From Elusimicrobiota bacterium (GTDB lineage Bacteria > Elusimicrobiota > Elusimicrobia > UBA1565 > UBA9628): a stretch of 64,000 bases of DNA. The stretch spans positions 55,745 to 119,744 of the forward strand of contig DMMY01000012.1 of assembly GCA_003452935.1 (NCBI GenBank), in the 5' to 3' direction. Positions 52,339 through 60,631 of the stretch are shown here, one piece after another. Each line of letters opens with the position of its first letter. The first letter of the stretch is position 1. The translations under genes were made by a program, and so were the position numbers. Under the pieces are notes generated by a model. It was not told the DNA's origin. It did not search any database and saw only the letters and a program-made list of their open reading frames with translations.

Positions 52339-53651
52339 TGCGACTGCTCGCGATGACGTTGCTGCTGGCGGCCGCCCCGGCTTGGGCGCAGGACGATCCC
52401 AGGGCCGAGGAGGCCGATGGGGTCTTCCTCGACATGGCCAAGCTCAACTTGGGGACCATCACCTCGGAAGACGACAAGAAAAAATACATCTACACCATCC
52501 AGTTGGAAAAAGCGCGGCTGCTGCGCAAGACGCTCAAGGGCGTCTATGAGAACGCCTACGACCTCTACCGGCGCGGCGACTTCGAGGGCGCGCGCGACCT
52601 GACCTCCAAGATACTGGCCGTGGACCCGGCTTATCAGGACGCCGATATCCTGCAGCGGGCCACCATAGAACTCAAGGGTTCGCTCAAGCCGTACGCCTCG
52701 GAGAAGAAGCTCATCGAGGATCGCTTCGAGGAGGGCTTGGACCTCTATCGCCAGGGCCGCCTGGTGGAGGCGACCCAGCGCTGGGAAGAGGCGACCAAGC
52801 TCGCCCCCAACAACCTCAAGGCCCGATGGTGGCTCAAGAAGGCGCGGGGCGAACTGGCGGCGGAGCATTTCCGCCGGGGCCAGAAGGCCTATCGCCAGCA
52901 TCGCCTGCGCGAATGCCTGGACCAGTGGTACGCGGCCATGGTCCTTAATCCCCGCTACCCCGGGCTGGTGCCGGCCATCGCCAAGGTCGAGGCCGAGGCC
53001 CGGGAGCAGGACTCCAACGAGAAACTGCAGACCGCGCTCAATCTCTACGGGCAGGGCTTTATCGACGAGTCCCTCAGGATGCTGGACAAGGTCCTGGAGA
53101 CCGGGCCCGGCAACACGAAGGCGCAAAAGCTTCAATCCGAGATACGCTCGGAGATGGCCAGCCAGCACGCGGCTCAAGGCCGCAAACTCTACGAGACCAG
53201 GAAGTACGACGAGGCGGTGGCCGAGTGGAAGAAAGCCGTGGCCTACGGCTACGATCAGCGGGCCGCGGACCAGCTTGTCGCCCGGGCCAAGGAGCAGGTC
53301 CGCCGCGAGGAGGCGGCGCACCGGCGGTCCGCGGAAATGGCCAAGGTCAAGGCGGAGGAGGAGAAGCGCCAGGCCGAGGAGCAAGCCAAGGCCCAGGCCA
53401 AGGCCGAGGCCGAGGCCAAGGCCGCGGCGTCCAGCGCCGCGGCCAAGACCGACGCGTCCGGCGCGGCCGCGGCCGAGGACAACAGGCGTCAGTCCCAGCA
53501 GTATTATCTTTCCGGGATGATCTATTATCAGAAGGGTGATTTTGAGAAGGCCCGCAACGAATGGTCCCATGCCATCCAGCTCGACCCGTCCAACTCCGAC
53601 GCCAAGGCCGGTCTGGAACGAATCAACAACCTTTACGGAGGCGGGCGATGA
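52338..53651 (+). CDS. Tad-locus TPR protein, secreted
   Basis: 437 residues. Signal peptide (RLLAMTLLLAAAPAWAQ), followed by several TPR-like helical pairs (NAYDLYRRGDFEGARDLTSKILAVDP, EEGLDLYRQGRLVEATQRWEEATKLAP, RGQKAYRQHRLRECLDQWYAAMVLNP, YGQGFIDESLRMLDKVLETGP, GRKLYETRKYDEAVAEWKKAV). A Lys/Ala/Glu repeat helix (about 330-385) comes next, and a last TPR (YYLSGMIYYQKGDFEKARNEWSHAIQLDP). It occupies the place of TadD and probably acts as periplasmic pilotin or assembly scaffold. TGATG overlap with tadC. Confidence 0.83.
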   Translation: MRLLAMTLLLAAAPAWAQDDPRAEEADGVFLDMAKLNLGTITSEDDKKKYIYTIQLEKARLLRKTLKGVYENAYDLYRRGDFEGARDLTSKILAVDPAYQDADILQRATIELKGSLKPYASEKKLIEDRFEEGLDLYRQGRLVEATQRWEEATKLAPNNLKARWWLKKARGELAAEHFRRGQKAYRQHRLRECLDQWYAAMVLNPRYPGLVPAIAKVEAEAREQDSNEKLQTALNLYGQGFIDESLRMLDKVLETGPGNTKAQKLQSEIRSEMASQHAAQGRKLYETRKYDEAVAEWKKAVAYGYDQRAADQLVARAKEQVRREEAAHRRSAEMAKVKAEEEKRQAEEQAKAQAKAEAEAKAAASSAAAKTDASGAAAAEDNRRQSQQYYLSGMIYYQKGDFEKARNEWSHAIQLDPSNSDAKAGLERINNLYGGGR

Positions 53652-53685
53652 GCGCGGCCCGCGTCGGGCCTAGCGCCGGAATGTC

Positions 53686-54816
53686 ATGAAGCTATCATCG
53701 AAGTGGTTTTTGTGGTTCTCCGGGATCGGGATATACGTCATGGTTCTGGGCGGCATCTTTTACTACAACCTTTTCAAGTGGACTTTCGACGAGAAGCTCA
53801 AGGGCGAGGCCATCGACATGGTGCGTCTCTACGCCCCTACCCTCATCACGGGTCTTTCCCGCAACCAGAGCGCGCTCACCTTCGAGGAGCTGGATGTGGT
53901 CATGCGTTTTGCCAAGGACGACCGGGTCGCGTCGCTGCTTTACCTGAACAAGTACGGCGAAGTGCGCTGGTTCAAGGATCCCAGCAAGATCACCTACAGC
54001 TTCGAGCAGTTCATCAAGGAGGTGTCGCTGCCCACCGACGCCATCGAGCAGTCTTCCCTGGCCAAGTCCCCCATCGTGCGCGCGGTCCCCAATCTTCCCC
54101 TCTACGATATCGCCATTCCTCTTTCCTTGCGCGGAGAGGTCATGGGCATCATCAATCTGCAGGTGAGCCGCGAAGGGGTGGTGAAAGTCATCAATAAGGC
54201 CATGCGCAAGTACGCGGTCGGCGCGGTCGGGGTGCTTTTGCTCATGGGCATCCCGCTTTATTTTTTCATGCACCATTTCGTCATCAATCCGCTGCTTTCC
54301 TTGCGCGACTCCATAGAGGCCATTTCCTTCAAGAATCTGGAGCTCAAGTTCCCGCCGCGCAGCGATGAGGTCGGGGAACTGGCCGGGGTCATGAATATTT
54401 TCCTCTCCAAGGTGAAAGCCGAGGTGGCCAACGCCATGGTCAAGGAGAAGCAGCGCGGCGTGGCCGAGGCCCGCTGGTGGCAGTCCATTCTCATGGCCAT
54501 CGTGTCCAAGCACCACAAGGCGATCGTGGTCGACGAGGATAATAGCGTCCTTTATACGAATTTCCCATTGACCGGCACCATGTCCACCGACGGCAAAATG
54601 CACCTTCTTGACGTCATCGACAGCCAGCAGCAGGACGTCCTGCGCCTCGTGGGCGTGGCCCTGGAGCGGCCCAACCAACTCGTCGAGGCCGATACCATGT
54701 TCCGTTCCGAGCCCTGCCACGTGCGGGCGGTGCACCTTGAGGAGGAAGGGGAATTGCGCCGGACCCTGATCCTATTCGAGCCCAAGCCCAATTCATCCCT
54801 CAGGCCTCTTGCTTGA
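53686..54816 (+). CDS. Transmembrane HAMP sensor without kinase domain
   Basis: 376 residues. TM1 (WFLWFSGIGIYVMVLGGIFYYNLF), a periplasmic sensing domain (about 35-180, with KDDRVASLLYLNKYGEVRWFKDPSKI resembling a single Cache/PAS fold), TM2 (YAVGAVGVLLLMGIPLYFFM), HAMP (FVINPLLSLRDSIEAISFKNLELKFPPRSDEVGELAGVMN), then a PAS-like domain (QSILMAIVSKHHKAIVVDEDNSVLYTN...) to the end. No HisKA, HATPase, GGDEF or MCP domain follows. The stop codon is immediately followed by repeat A, so truncation by insertion is possible. It closes the Tad operon and may report to the kinase cluster downstream. Confidence 0.78.
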   Translation: MKLSSKWFLWFSGIGIYVMVLGGIFYYNLFKWTFDEKLKGEAIDMVRLYAPTLITGLSRNQSALTFEELDVVMRFAKDDRVASLLYLNKYGEVRWFKDPSKITYSFEQFIKEVSLPTDAIEQSSLAKSPIVRAVPNLPLYDIAIPLSLRGEVMGIINLQVSREGVVKVINKAMRKYAVGAVGVLLLMGIPLYFFMHHFVINPLLSLRDSIEAISFKNLELKFPPRSDEVGELAGVMNIFLSKVKAEVANAMVKEKQRGVAEARWWQSILMAIVSKHHKAIVVDEDNSVLYTNFPLTGTMSTDGKMHLLDVIDSQQQDVLRLVGVALERPNQLVEADTMFRSEPCHVRAVHLEEEGELRRTLILFEPKPNSSLRPLA

Positions 54817-54817
54817 C

Positions 54818-54850
54818 GGGGTCAGGTCTTGATTTTTGACATTTGACATC
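54818..54850 (+). repeat. Repeat family A, solitary forward copy
   Basis: GGGGTCAGGTCTTGA followed by two TTTGACAT units, starting one base after the TGA of the HAMP sensor. No reverse-oriented partner was found in the following 200 nt. The rest of this 186-nt gap contains the promoter below and a GCGCGG/CCGCGC hairpin near 54949-54970. Confidence 0.75.
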
Positions 54851-54904
54851 GGGAAATTGTCGCAGCTTTCGGGAAAAAATTACGCCATAACACTCCTGTC
54901 GTGC

Positions 54905-54933
54905 TTGCATATTCTTATTACTATTGTTAATCT
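54905..54933 (+). promoter_or_regulatory. Sigma70-like promoter (TTGCAT-17-TAATCT)
   Basis: TTGCAT (54905-54910) and TAATCT (54928-54933) with a 17-nt spacer. It would give a leader of about 60 nt that includes the GCGCGG/CCGCGC hairpin and a good AGGAGA ribosome-binding site before 55003. Confidence 0.5.
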
Positions 54934-55002
54934 TTCTCTAGCTGGAGGCGCGGCCTGGTTTTTTCCGCGCTCGTGAGGTTATTTCAACGTCAGGAGAATG
55001 AG

Positions 55003-55434
55003 ATGACTCAGCAAGTCAAGCGCATCGATCCGTTCTGGCTAACGCACCCGATGATTCCGACCGCCGTGGCCATCGGTCTTATCATTGGCTTGATGGGCTA
55101 TGCCAAGGATATGCCTATCCTCGCCGTGGCCGGAGGGGCGATCGCGGCTCTCGCGATCCTGGCCTTGACGCGTCCGGTCGTTTCCGCGGTTCTGGGGACG
55201 CTGGGCCTTCTCGGGGGCCTCGTGAGCTTTGTCGTCGTTCCCAACTTGAGCGCGGCCGGAATGTCCATCGGCCTAAAGCTCGTGGCCACGCTTATGTTCG
55301 CGGTATTTTATATGGTTCTTATGGACGCCTTGATCCTGGGTCTGTGCGGCCTCTATAACTTGTTTTCCCATACCTTGGGGTTGAGCGCGGTGCGCGTGGA
55401 GTTGGAGGCGGCCGAGGACGCCGCCGCGGAATGA
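55003..55434 (+). CDS. Hypothetical small polytopic membrane protein
   Basis: 143 residues with four hydrophobic segments (MIPTAVAIGLIIGLMGYA, ILAVAGGAIAALAILALT, VLGTLGLLGGLVSFVVV, LKLVATLMFAVFYMVLMDALILGLCGLY) and an acidic C-terminal tail. The start at 55003 has AGGAGA upstream; the in-frame ATG at 54973 gives an unlikely extension. No family recognised. It heads the signalling block and lies 7 nt before the pseudo-receiver regulator, so it may be co-transcribed with it. Confidence 0.65.
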   Translation: MTQQVKRIDPFWLTHPMIPTAVAIGLIIGLMGYAKDMPILAVAGGAIAALAILALTRPVVSAVLGTLGLLGGLVSFVVVPNLSAAGMSIGLKLVATLMFAVFYMVLMDALILGLCGLYNLFSHTLGLSAVRVELEAAEDAAAE

Positions 55435-55441
55435 TCCCGCG

Positions 55442-56242
55442 ATGCGTGTAAACGTCGTTTACGCTTCCCGCGAGCCGAACCGGGCCGCCGTCGTTTTAGA
55501 AGCGATGGCGGTCAATGCCATGACCGTGACAGTGGCTCAAAAGTCCAAGGAACTATTCGGACTTCTCGCCAACCGCAGCTGCGAGCTGTTGCTGATGGGG
55601 CAACGACTTGTCGATGAGGACGGCGTGTCCATGGTCAAGACCCTGCGTTCGCGCGGTCCAACGAAGCAACTGCCCATCATCGCCCTGGTGGAGCACGCGG
55701 AACAGCCGGCTTCGGCGCCCGCGGCCAACAGCCGTCCCGCTTATGCCAGCTATTTTCTCAAGGCCCAACCTTCTCCGGCTATCGCGGCCCCGGGCAGCCG
55801 GGGGGCTTCCTTGCGCCTGGAGTTCTTCCAGGCCGGGGCGGATGAGTGCCTTTCCCTCAACTGGGACGCGGCGGAATGCATCGCCCGCATCAAGGCCGTG
55901 CTGCGCAGGACCCAGGTCAATGCCTCGGAAGAGCTCATCAAGATGGGGCCCATAGAGCTCAATCTCACCAGCTACACCCTGCACGTGGCAGGCAAGCGCG
56001 TTAACTTGACCTCGAAGGAGCTCGATCTTCTGTACGTTTTCCTGAGCTCCTCCAATCGGGTCTTGAGCCGCCCGTATCTCATCGAGCGCGTCTGGGGCTA
56101 CAATTATTTCGGGTCGCCGCGCACCGTGGACGTTCACGTCCGCAGGCTGCGCGAGAAGCTGGGGTCCGCCGCGAAGTACATCACCACCATTCCCTGCGTG
56201 GGCTACAAACTTGTCCCGCCGGGAACGGAGATGCGGAGGTAG
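55442..56242 (+). CDS. OmpR/PhoB-type regulator with degenerate receiver domain
   Basis: 266 residues. The C-terminal DNA-binding winged helix is intact (LTSKELDLLYVFLSSSNRVLSRPYLIERVWGYNYFGSPRTVDVHVRRLREKLG, YITTIPCVGYKLV). The receiver is not. The acidic pocket at the N terminus reads VVYASREPN instead of a DD pair, and the phosphorylation-site region reads LLLMGQRL with Gly where Asp should be. A roughly 30-residue insert (about 85-120) splits the domain. It should therefore act without phosphorylation. It is followed 1 nt later by an intact stand-alone receiver. Confidence 0.85.
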   Translation: MRVNVVYASREPNRAAVVLEAMAVNAMTVTVAQKSKELFGLLANRSCELLLMGQRLVDEDGVSMVKTLRSRGPTKQLPIIALVEHAEQPASAPAANSRPAYASYFLKAQPSPAIAAPGSRGASLRLEFFQAGADECLSLNWDAAECIARIKAVLRRTQVNASEELIKMGPIELNLTSYTLHVAGKRVNLTSKELDLLYVFLSSSNRVLSRPYLIERVWGYNYFGSPRTVDVHVRRLREKLGSAAKYITTIPCVGYKLVPPGTEMRR

Positions 56243-56243
56243 C

Positions 56244-56618
56244 ATGACCAAACTGCTCATTATTGACGACGATGCGCACCTGCGCGAAAGCTTGGCCGAA
56301 GTCCTGGAGTTGGAAGGCTTCGAGTGCTATCAGGCGGGCGCCGCGCACGCCGGCATCGAGACCGCCAAAAAAGTCGATCCGGACGTGGTCATCATGGACA
56401 TCCAATTGCCGGACTCCAGCGGATTCCAAATCTGCCAGACCCTGCGCAAGAGGTCCCGGAGCACGATTCTCATCATGATGACCGGCAGATTCCTCTCGTC
56501 CGAGGAGAAAAAACAGGGCTTTGAGCTTGGGGCGGATGAGTACATCACCAAGCCTTTCGACCTGGCCGAGCTTTGTATACGCATCAAGCAGCTGCTTTCC
56601 CGGAGGACCCCGGGCTGA
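56244..56618 (+). CDS. Stand-alone CheY-like response regulator
   Basis: 124-residue single receiver domain with all catalytic residues: IIDDDAHLRE (acidic pocket), VVIMDIQLPDSSGF (phospho-Asp near 54), MMTGR (Thr) and YITKPFD (Lys). The start is at 56244, one base after the previous stop. With no output domain it probably relays phosphate between the neighbouring kinases or controls the pilus motor by binding. A GGCGCC-CGC-GGCGCC hairpin (56629-56643) lies just downstream in the 127-nt leader of the kinase gene. Confidence 0.9.
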   Translation: MTKLLIIDDDAHLRESLAEVLELEGFECYQAGAAHAGIETAKKVDPDVVIMDIQLPDSSGFQICQTLRKRSRSTILIMMTGRFLSSEEKKQGFELGADEYITKPFDLAELCIRIKQLLSRRTPG

Positions 56619-56745
56619 GGGATTCCTCGGCGCCCGCGGCGCCGTGAAACCGGGCGACCCGCGGGCGTGTCCGTCGGCGGCTGGTTGTCTTCAGGGGGAG
56701 AGGTCGACATTCGGGTCTTGCCTCTAGGCGCTTTAGAACAATAAT

Positions 56746-58722
56746 ATGGCTTTGCCCGCCAGACGTGGAAAGCTCGCCTACAAGATTCTTTTGTGGTTCT
56801 TGCTTATTTCCCTGGCGCCCATGGGAGTGGTGGGGTATCATCTGGTCAACATCTCCCAGGCGTCCTTGCGCAAGGAAACCTTGGCCATGCAGGAATCCTT
56901 GGCCGTGGGATTCGCGGACACGGTTTATAAGTACGTCACCACGTTCAAGAACGTTCTGGCCGAAACGTCGGGCATCGAGGAGTTTTCCTCGATGGAACCC
57001 GTCAAGCAACAGCAGTATCTCAACCGCATCATGCAGGTGCACATGGGGATACTGGAGCTTTCGGTCAGCAATCCCCAAGGCATCGAGCAGATGCGAACGG
57101 GGCGCTTTCTGGGCTCTTCGCCCGAGATGCGCAACTTTGAAAGCGATGAGTTTTTCGCCGAGACCATGCGCCGGGGCCAGTTCATCGGCAAGTTGGAGCG
57201 CTTTCAGGGCGTTTACCCGACAGTCACCGTCGCCGTCTCTATCGTCGACCAACGCAGCCAGCCCGCCCGGACCGCGGGAGTGCTCATGGCCAAGGTGAGC
57301 TTGAACGGCCTTTCCTCCATGTTGGGCATGGAGTTCCCGGCCACGGGCAGGTCGGCCGCGGCGGTGGTTGACAAACGGGATGGATTCCTTATCGCGCATT
57401 CCAATTTCAAGGAGGTCTTGCGGCCCGAGGCGCGCATGAGCGATGAGGTCCTCAAGATCATCACGACTCAGACCGCGCCCAAGGGCGGAGGCCCGATGGC
57501 CCTGGCCGACGGAAGGAAGCTGCTGGGCGCCTACTCCGATGTCCGGGACCTGGATTGGGTGGTCTATGTCCAGCAGCCCATGGAGTACTCCTACCAGACC
57601 GCGGCCGAGATGCGGAACCAAATCTTGCGGGTGCTGGTTTGGGTGGTGATTTTTACCATACTGCTCTCGCTGGCCGTGGCCGGACACATCACGCAGCCCA
57701 TACGGCTGCTGCGCGAGGCCGCGGCACGGCTGGGCCGGGGGCAGTTCGAGGACCTGCCCGAGATGATGACCACCAACGACGAGATCGGAGATCTCGCCCA
57801 GACTTTTTTGGCGATGAGCGAGTCTTTGAAGGAGAAAACCGGGGAGCTGATCAACGCCAAGCAGGAACTCGAGAAATTCACCAAGTTCCTGGAAAAACGC
57901 GTCGAGGCGCGGACTCGGGAGCTCAAGGCCGCGCAAGACGAGCTCATCAAGAAGGAGCGGCTGGCCGCCATCGGCCAGATGGCCTCGGTCGTGGGCCATG
58001 AGATCCGCAATCCGCTTGCCGTGATCAATAATTCCATTTATTTCATTAAGACCAAACTGGGGGGCGCCCTGGCCGGGGCGGATCCCAAGATCGACAAGCA
58101 TATCAAGATCATCGAGTCGGAGATCCGGCAGGCCAACGGCATCATCAACGAGATCCTGACCTATTCCCGCACCCGCGAGCTTAAACCCGAGCAGGTGCGC
58201 CTTAACAACTGGCTTGAGGAACTTCTTTCCGTCTATCCATTTCCGCCGCACATCGCGTTGGACAAGAGGCTCGATGCGGCCAATCCGTCCGTGCAGATTG
58301 ACACGACCGAAATGCAGCAGGCCATCCGTAATTTGATTAATAACGGCATAGAGGTCATGCCCCAGCAAGGCGCTATCGGCGTCCATACCCGCCTGGCGGA
58401 GGACGGCAAGTCGGTCGTGATCGCGGTGGCGGACAGCGGTCCGGGCATCCCGCCGGACGTCGTCGACAAGATTTTCGCCCCGTTTTTCACCACGAAGGCA
58501 CGGGGCACGGGGCTGGGCCTGGCCGTGGTGCGCAAGGTCGTGGACCGCCATGGCGGCTCGGTGGATGTGGAATCCGAGGTGGGCAAAGGCACCATTTTCA
58601 AGATAAGCCTGCCCGTGGCCCAATCGGCGGCGCCCTCCGCCGCGCCTACTTCCCCTCCAGGCGCGGTGATTCAGGCCGCCCAGGCTGTTCCTCCAAATCC
58701 CCCGTCAGGACGACAGACATGA
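56746..58722 (+). CDS. dCache-HAMP sensor histidine kinase
   Basis: 658 residues. TM1 (KILLWFLLISLAPMGVVGYHLV, about 13-34), a large periplasmic dCache-type ligand domain (about 35-290), TM2 (VLVWVVIFTILLSLAVAG), HAMP (about 317-370), a coiled-coil linker, HisKA with the phospho-acceptor in MASVVGHEIRNPLAVINN (about 417), then HATPase_c with N box AIRNLINNGIEV, G1 VADSGPGIP and G2 GTGLGLAVVRKVVDRHGG. It is full length, with a Pro/Ala-rich tail. Its stop overlaps the following hybrid gene in ATGA, so the two are made together. Confidence 0.95.
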   Translation: MALPARRGKLAYKILLWFLLISLAPMGVVGYHLVNISQASLRKETLAMQESLAVGFADTVYKYVTTFKNVLAETSGIEEFSSMEPVKQQQYLNRIMQVHMGILELSVSNPQGIEQMRTGRFLGSSPEMRNFESDEFFAETMRRGQFIGKLERFQGVYPTVTVAVSIVDQRSQPARTAGVLMAKVSLNGLSSMLGMEFPATGRSAAAVVDKRDGFLIAHSNFKEVLRPEARMSDEVLKIITTQTAPKGGGPMALADGRKLLGAYSDVRDLDWVVYVQQPMEYSYQTAAEMRNQILRVLVWVVIFTILLSLAVAGHITQPIRLLREAAARLGRGQFEDLPEMMTTNDEIGDLAQTFLAMSESLKEKTGELINAKQELEKFTKFLEKRVEARTRELKAAQDELIKKERLAAIGQMASVVGHEIRNPLAVINNSIYFIKTKLGGALAGADPKIDKHIKIIESEIRQANGIINEILTYSRTRELKPEQVRLNNWLEELLSVYPFPPHIALDKRLDAANPSVQIDTTEMQQAIRNLINNGIEVMPQQGAIGVHTRLAEDGKSVVIAVADSGPGIPPDVVDKIFAPFFTTKARGTGLGLAVVRKVVDRHGGSVDVESEVGKGTIFKISLPVAQSAAPSAAPTSPPGAVIQAAQAVPPNPPSGRQT

Positions 58723-59840
58723 AAGGCGCGATCTTGATCGTTGACGACGACGCGAATATGCGCGAGAGCATCATCGATAATCTCGAGGTCGAAGGTTATG
58801 AGGTGGCGCCGGCCGCCTCAGGCGCCGAGGCCTTGGCGCAGGTCCGCCAGCGCTTCTTCGACGTCATCATCATGGATTACAATTTGACCGACTCCACCGG
58901 CATCGACGTGATCCAGCGTATCCGCATGATCAATAACGAGAGCCAGATACTGATGCTCACCGCTCATGCCTCGCTGGACACCGCGGTGAAGGCCATTCAG
59001 GAGGCGGTGACGGATTTCATGTCCAAGCCCGTGGATTTCGACCGGCTCAAGCATTCCATCGCCAAGGCCGTCGAAAAGCTGCGCTTGGAGCAGGAGAACA
59101 AGCGTCTCTTGGAAGATTTAAGGATAAAGAACGCCGAGCTGACCCGGCTCAATCAGATGAAATCCAAGTTTCTTTCCATGTCATCGCATGATCTTTCTAA
59201 TTCTCTGATGACCCTGCAGGTCAGCTTCGACATGCTTTCGCAGTCCATCAGCCCTACGGAAGACCAGAAGAAGCGCATGGCCTATATTTCCAACGGCATC
59301 GGCCAGCTGGCCCGGCTTATCGAGGATCTGGTGGACTGGGCCTGCATCGAACAGGGCAAATTCCGCCTGGAGATGAATTTTTTCTCCCCGGGCGCCTTGG
59401 TCGAGGAAGCCTTGGCCGGCCCGCAGAGGCGGGCCGCGACGCGGGGAATAACTCTCGACTCCCAGGTCGAGCCATCCTTGCCCGTGGTTCTGGGAGATCG
59501 ACGCCGCATCCTGCAGGTGCTCAATAACCTGCTGGAAAACGCCCTGCGGCACACATCCAGGGACGGTCGGGTCACTGTCTTGGCCGAGCGCCGGGATGAT
59601 GCCGTGGTCTTTGCCGTGCGCGACACGGGCGAGGGCATCGCGCCCGAGAACATAAGCAAAATTTTCGAGAGCTTCTGCCAGGCCCAAAGCCAGGCCGGCG
59701 GCGGGCGGCTGGGATTGGGTCTTTCTATCGCGAAGGAGATCGCGGATATCCATAAAGGCAGGATCTGGGTCGAGAGCCCGGGCCTGGGTCAGGGCTCGAC
59801 TTTCTATTTCACGATTCCGATCCCAAAAGCCGCGGCTTGA
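58719..59840 (+). CDS. Receiver - histidine kinase hybrid (cytosolic)
   Basis: 373 residues. N-terminal receiver (LIVDDDANMRE, phospho-Asp D53 in IIMDYNLTDSTG, LTAHA, SKPVD), helical linker, HisKA with FLSMSSHDLSNSLMTLQVSFD (His about 157), and HATPase_c (LNNLLENALRHT, VRDTGEGIAPENISKIFESF, GLGLSIAKEIADIHKG). No transmembrane part. A receiver in front of a kinase suggests the upstream membrane kinase feeds this protein, which then signals to a further regulator such as the NarL-type protein downstream. Coupled by ATGA to the kinase. Confidence 0.94.
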   Translation: MKGAILIVDDDANMRESIIDNLEVEGYEVAPAASGAEALAQVRQRFFDVIIMDYNLTDSTGIDVIQRIRMINNESQILMLTAHASLDTAVKAIQEAVTDFMSKPVDFDRLKHSIAKAVEKLRLEQENKRLLEDLRIKNAELTRLNQMKSKFLSMSSHDLSNSLMTLQVSFDMLSQSISPTEDQKKRMAYISNGIGQLARLIEDLVDWACIEQGKFRLEMNFFSPGALVEEALAGPQRRAATRGITLDSQVEPSLPVVLGDRRRILQVLNNLLENALRHTSRDGRVTVLAERRDDAVVFAVRDTGEGIAPENISKIFESFCQAQSQAGGGRLGLGLSIAKEIADIHKGRIWVESPGLGQGSTFYFTIPIPKAAA

Positions 59841-59850
59841 AAAAGTTTGG

Positions 59851-59935
59851 TATACTCAAGAAGATTTTCGCAGTACCAGGCACATGACGGCGCAGCCAGC
59901 CGCGCAACCGCCAGTGTCTGAGCGCTGACGCGCTC
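59851..59935 (+). promoter_or_regulatory. -10 box TATACT and leader hairpin before the NarL-type gene
   Basis: TATACT at 59851-59856 without a well-placed -35. A leader of about 85 nt follows, holding a perfect GAGCGC-TGAC-GCGCTC hairpin (59920-59935) that ends 2 nt before the GGGAGGAG ribosome-binding site. It could influence translation of the regulator. Confidence 0.4.
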
Positions 59936-59946
59936 GGGGAGGAGAC

Positions 59947-60615
59947 ATGCCGACGAAAAAAAGGGTCAGAGTCCTGATCGCCGACGACCAGACGTTGTTC
60001 CGCGAGGGGATCAAGGATCTGCTCGATAACGAAAAGATGGTCGAAGTTGTCGGAGAGGCCGCCGATGGGCAGGAGGCCGTCCGCCAGGCCCGCAAGCTCA
60101 AGCCGGACGTCATCCTCATGGACATCAAGCTGCCTCAGATCGACGGCATCGCCGCCACTCGGCAGATCCGAAGGGAGTGCCCGAACACCAACGTTCTCAT
60201 TCTCTCCAGCTATGAGGACGAGGCTCACGTGATGGAATCCATCCAGGCCGGAGCCAACGGCTATCTGTCCAAGATGCTGCCCGCTTCCGAGCTGGTCAAT
60301 GCCCTCAAGGCTTTCGCCAATGACGGCGTGATGATTCCCCAGCAGGTCATGGGCAAGCTCATCGCGGGCTTGCGCCAGATGGCCTCCGGCGAGGGCCAGA
60401 GTTCTCCGGTGTCCTTGACCAAGACCGAGATCCGTGTTCTTGTCTTCTTGGGCTCGGGCCTTTCCAACAAGGAGATCGCTGCCAAGATGGACTGCTCGGT
60501 CAAGACCATCAAGAACCACTTGAACGCTATTTTCCAAAAGCTGGAGGTATCCAACCGCACGGAGGCCGTGGTCAAGGGCATCGAGATGGGATTGATCTCG
60601 CCCCAGGAGACCTGA
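59947..60615 (+). CDS. NarL/FixJ-family response regulator
   Basis: 222 residues: receiver (VLIADDQTLFREG, phospho-Asp D59 in DVILMDIKLPQIDG, ILSSYEDE, GYLSKMLP) and a LuxR-type helix-turn-helix (LTKTEIRVLVFLGSGLSNKEIAAKMDCSVKTIKNHLNAIFQKLEVSNRTEAVV). Transcription factor at the end of the signalling block; its targets are unknown but the adjacent Tad genes are candidates. Strong GGGAGGAG before the ATG. Confidence 0.95.
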   Translation: MPTKKRVRVLIADDQTLFREGIKDLLDNEKMVEVVGEAADGQEAVRQARKLKPDVILMDIKLPQIDGIAATRQIRRECPNTNVLILSSYEDEAHVMESIQAGANGYLSKMLPASELVNALKAFANDGVMIPQQVMGKLIAGLRQMASGEGQSSPVSLTKTEIRVLVFLGSGLSNKEIAAKMDCSVKTIKNHLNAIFQKLEVSNRTEAVVKGIEMGLISPQET

Positions 60616-60631
60616 CCCGGCTGGCGCGGGC

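Noticed and set aside
53390..53480. Lys/Ala/Glu-coding GCC/AAG tandem repeat in the Tad TPR gene as a DNA repeat element
   Set aside because: It is simply the codon pattern of a low-complexity helix and stays in frame.
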